A program made the translations under genes and the position numbers. Shown here piece by piece: positions 44,661 to 64,000 of a stretch of 64,000 bases of DNA. This DNA is from Marthasterias glacialis (taxonomy: Eukaryota > Echinodermata > Asteroidea > Forcipulatida > Asteriidae): NCBI GenBank assembly GCA_911728455.2, contig OU452225.1:13986731-14050730 (forward strand), read 5' to 3'. A model generated the notes under the pieces. It saw nothing but the letters and a program-made list of their open reading frames with translations, had not been told where the DNA came from and did no database searches. Position 1 is the stretch's first letter. Each line of letters begins with the position of its first letter.

Positions 44661-44818
44661 TAGTGCTGGTAAGAACCATGAAAAAAGGACCGTTCAAACG
44701 TATCCCATTGTTCTGTGAGGTGATTTGCTTATTTGCGTTGTTCAAGCAGCTTTGGTGAAAATGTTAAAAACAGTTGAGCCGGTGTCATAGTGGATTTTGT
44801 CTCCCGGTGTGTGTGTGT

Positions 44819-61751
<16,933 letters not shown>

Positions 61752-62418
61752 GGTCGTCCAAATTTTTTATCAGTCGACCAAGTGCACTTTTTGTTTTAAA
61801 TAGTTCTGCCTAACTAATCCAGTAACTTCTGGTCAACCATGCTTGAATATAAGAAAAATAAAGAGCCCGTGCTTAATCTTAGAGCAACTTGTGGCTGTTT
61901 TTCCCCCTATCTAAGATTAAGAATCTCGATAAAGCAACACCAGTATGGTTGGGAATTCGATATTACTACACTAGTTCTATAGCAATACTGTAGTAAATGC
62001 GACGGCTCACTTCACACGTTGCCGAATACCAGAGAAAAATCAGAACACCGAAAGCATTGACCCCTACAGTCTATTCAGTAGCTCCATTCATGCGTTCACA
62101 ACCATGGCACGACCGTGCACGGGAATAATTATTCAGATTGTTGCCTGTTTTTATTCAGATGTCAGTTTCTTTCAATTAAAGGTACTTTAGAGAGGAATAT
62201 GGTAACTTCTCTGGAGGACTCGTACTGATGTTATTAACTTTTGAAATCCACAGTATAGTGAGCTTACAGATTGAAACTGTTCACAATCAACCTGATAGTT
62301 ACCAACCATGCACTCTTGAATCATACATAGTGACCAATGAACGGGGGAAAATCCCCAAAGCAAACCCAACATTTTTATCTCACAAGTAATTTTACTTGAT
62401 ACCGGACTTTAATGTCAT

Positions 62419-62581
62419 TTAAAGGGGCTGTGTCGCCATGATTATAACAGTAAATGGAATAACCCAGTTGCTACACGCGCGGTGGTCACGCGCGCGGTCA
62501 CATCACAGTTTTTCAGTGAGAGTTCATCTTTCCAAGCACAGCCACAGGCCTGCCATAATCATGACGCCACAGGCCCTTTAA
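62419..62581. mobile_element. TTAA-family MITE (family P copy 3)
   Basis: TTAA, then AAGGGGCTGTGTCGCCATGA at the left; ATCATGACGCCACAGGCCCT, then TTAA at the right. It is 163 bp and shares AGTAAATGGAATAACCC and GCGGTCACATCACAGTTT with copy 1. Confidence 0.78.
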
Positions 62582-62867
62582 ATTGTTTGCCTCTTAATTG
62601 AAGATTCGAGATCGTCTCCACAAAACTAATTCATTTCAATGAAACTGCAATAAGCACGTTAAGAACGTGCACAAAATCTCCGCAAAGTGTAAACAATAAT
62701 TAAGTGCGATGCTTTGTTTGCACATTATATTCGATATTGTATAGACTGTTCATCCAAACCTAGGGTTCAGAACCAACGTGTAGTGTACCTTTAATAAGTG
62801 GTTTATTGATTTTGATTAAATTACGTAAATTGATGTTCAAATGAAAACATGAGCACATGTTTCCAGC

Positions 62868-63234
62868 ATATTTAAGCCACAGCTTAACAATGGTAGGCAA
62901 GAAAAACACAAATGCTCACAGATTTAAATAGGCCTATAAATTACACGGTAAAAAGATAATATTACAAAAAGCTTTCCTTGAAATAATGTCTGCCCGAAGT
63001 GTTATCGTTTTTGAATTCTGAATCAATTAAGATCCAGAATTAATTTTCGTCTCACGAGACCAAACCTCTACCTTAGAATGTGTACAAAAATGCTGAATAC
63101 ATTTTTACCATTTTCTCGCAAATGAAACAACGAAACGAGCTGACATTTTCACAGGTTGGTTTCATTTCATCTTAATTTGTGCAAAGAATGGAAGCATTTA
63201 CAGACACTTTACCCGTATTGACCAGAGGCATTAA
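62868..63234 (+). mobile_element. Foldback element M copy 3
   Basis: TAAGCCACAGCTTAACAATG at the left, then GAAGTGTTATCGTTTTTGAA, TTTTACCATTTTCTCGCAAA and TGTGCAAAGAATGGAAGCAT, collinear with 45376-45742. The right end is degraded. Confidence 0.6.
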
Positions 63235-64000
63235 GAACTCCTCTTGAATTTTCTTACCAACTGATCATTTCAAAAAATGATCAAAACCCTGTGATTGAGA
63301 CTTTTAAACGAATTATTCTCTCGATTCTCGGTGTATTGTATTATAACGTTTAAAATTTATATCCACTGAGGGTTTTCAAACAAAGAAGAACCAGGTTGAG
63401 CGTTATTTCCAGATAATAACATTTTGAATAATGAAGCATTTCAAAAGATATAGGCCTAATGTTGAGTGTTGGGTGTACGTTCTCGCATATTTACCCGTAT
63501 GTTTAAAGAAAAAACAAGTTGTCGCCTTCGACATCTTGAGATGACCTCGTTAATTTCGGGATGACAATGACAAAGTCCGGTTTGGACGTGGATCTAAAGG
63601 GTTTGCCCTTTTGCAGTGACTTTCCAGCGGGACCTGTTAGCTTGTCCTTTCACCAGTCAGGAAGTTTTTTCCATTAGACCATTTATTTCATGTTAAAATA
63701 GGGATGCTTTTCAACACTGACCAAGCCAGCCAGACCACTTGGAGAGAATGTTTGACTGGCCCTCAGGTGGTTCAACCAGCCAGTGGACCACTGTTTAAGG
63801 GAGACCGATAAGCAAGTGGAACATAGGCATGTCAAATTACAGGCTGAACTATTGCAAACTGCCATTGTATTGAAAGAATTTACATTTCTGATAAGAAAAA
63901 CTTATTTTTGTTTTCTGAAAGTTACTTCTTAACCTGTTAGAAATAAAATTGTGACATGCAGAGAGCTCGAGTGTTCCCCCAAGCGCAGACCAAAGCTTTT

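Larger units (their letters stand above)
61752..64000. other. Region upstream of the Tie-like gene, no gene seen
   Basis: No supported exon. It contains a TTAA-family MITE (62419) and foldback element M copy 3 (62868). No TATA box was identified with confidence near the start codon. Confidence 0.5.

Overview
The window looks like nuclear DNA of a marine deuterostome invertebrate, most likely an echinoderm (possibly a sea star). The reasons are split genes with GT-AG introns of 0.3 to 10 kb, dense short interspersed and foldback repeats, recurrent palindromic words (TACATGTA, TAGGCCTA), and proteins that match animal families. There are no bacterial operons, rRNA genes, CRISPR arrays or intact tRNA genes.

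Layout. (1) 1319-26497, minus strand: ten coding exons of a DNAJC14-like membrane J-domain co-chaperone, with all splice phases consistent. It has a TPR-like N-terminus, a 3.2 kb low-complexity exon, one transmembrane segment, a J domain with HPD, and the start of a Jiv90 zinc region. The 3' end lies beyond the left edge. (2) 30637-31449, minus: a single-exon, tail-anchored protein of unknown family; its His/Cys arrangement recalls permuted papain-like folds. (3) 37538-38812, plus: an intronless GT10 alpha-1,3-fucosyltransferase of 424 aa. (4) about 44886-61751, minus: a Tie-like receptor tyrosine kinase gene in 15 well supported exons plus a doubtful terminal exon. It encodes signal peptide, Ig, Ig-like region, EGF-type modules, TM and kinase domain. 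The kinase lacks the VAIK lysine and the alpha-C glutamate and is probably a pseudokinase. Its introns hold a Penelope-like retroelement between two (TA)n tracts, a duplicated exon fragment and a 500-base assembly gap.

The rest is repeat-rich intron and intergenic DNA. It holds tRNA-derived SINEs, TIR/foldback elements (including a family with TTAA ends as in piggyBac), a 5'-truncated non-LTR retrotransposon, 34-, 18-, 58- and 21-bp tandem arrays, and a roughly 105-unit AAC microsatellite. The genes show no obvious pathway link: an ER-type co-chaperone, a Golgi glycosyltransferase and a cell-surface receptor. Exon borders were derived by hand from splice signals and reading phase, without transcript data.
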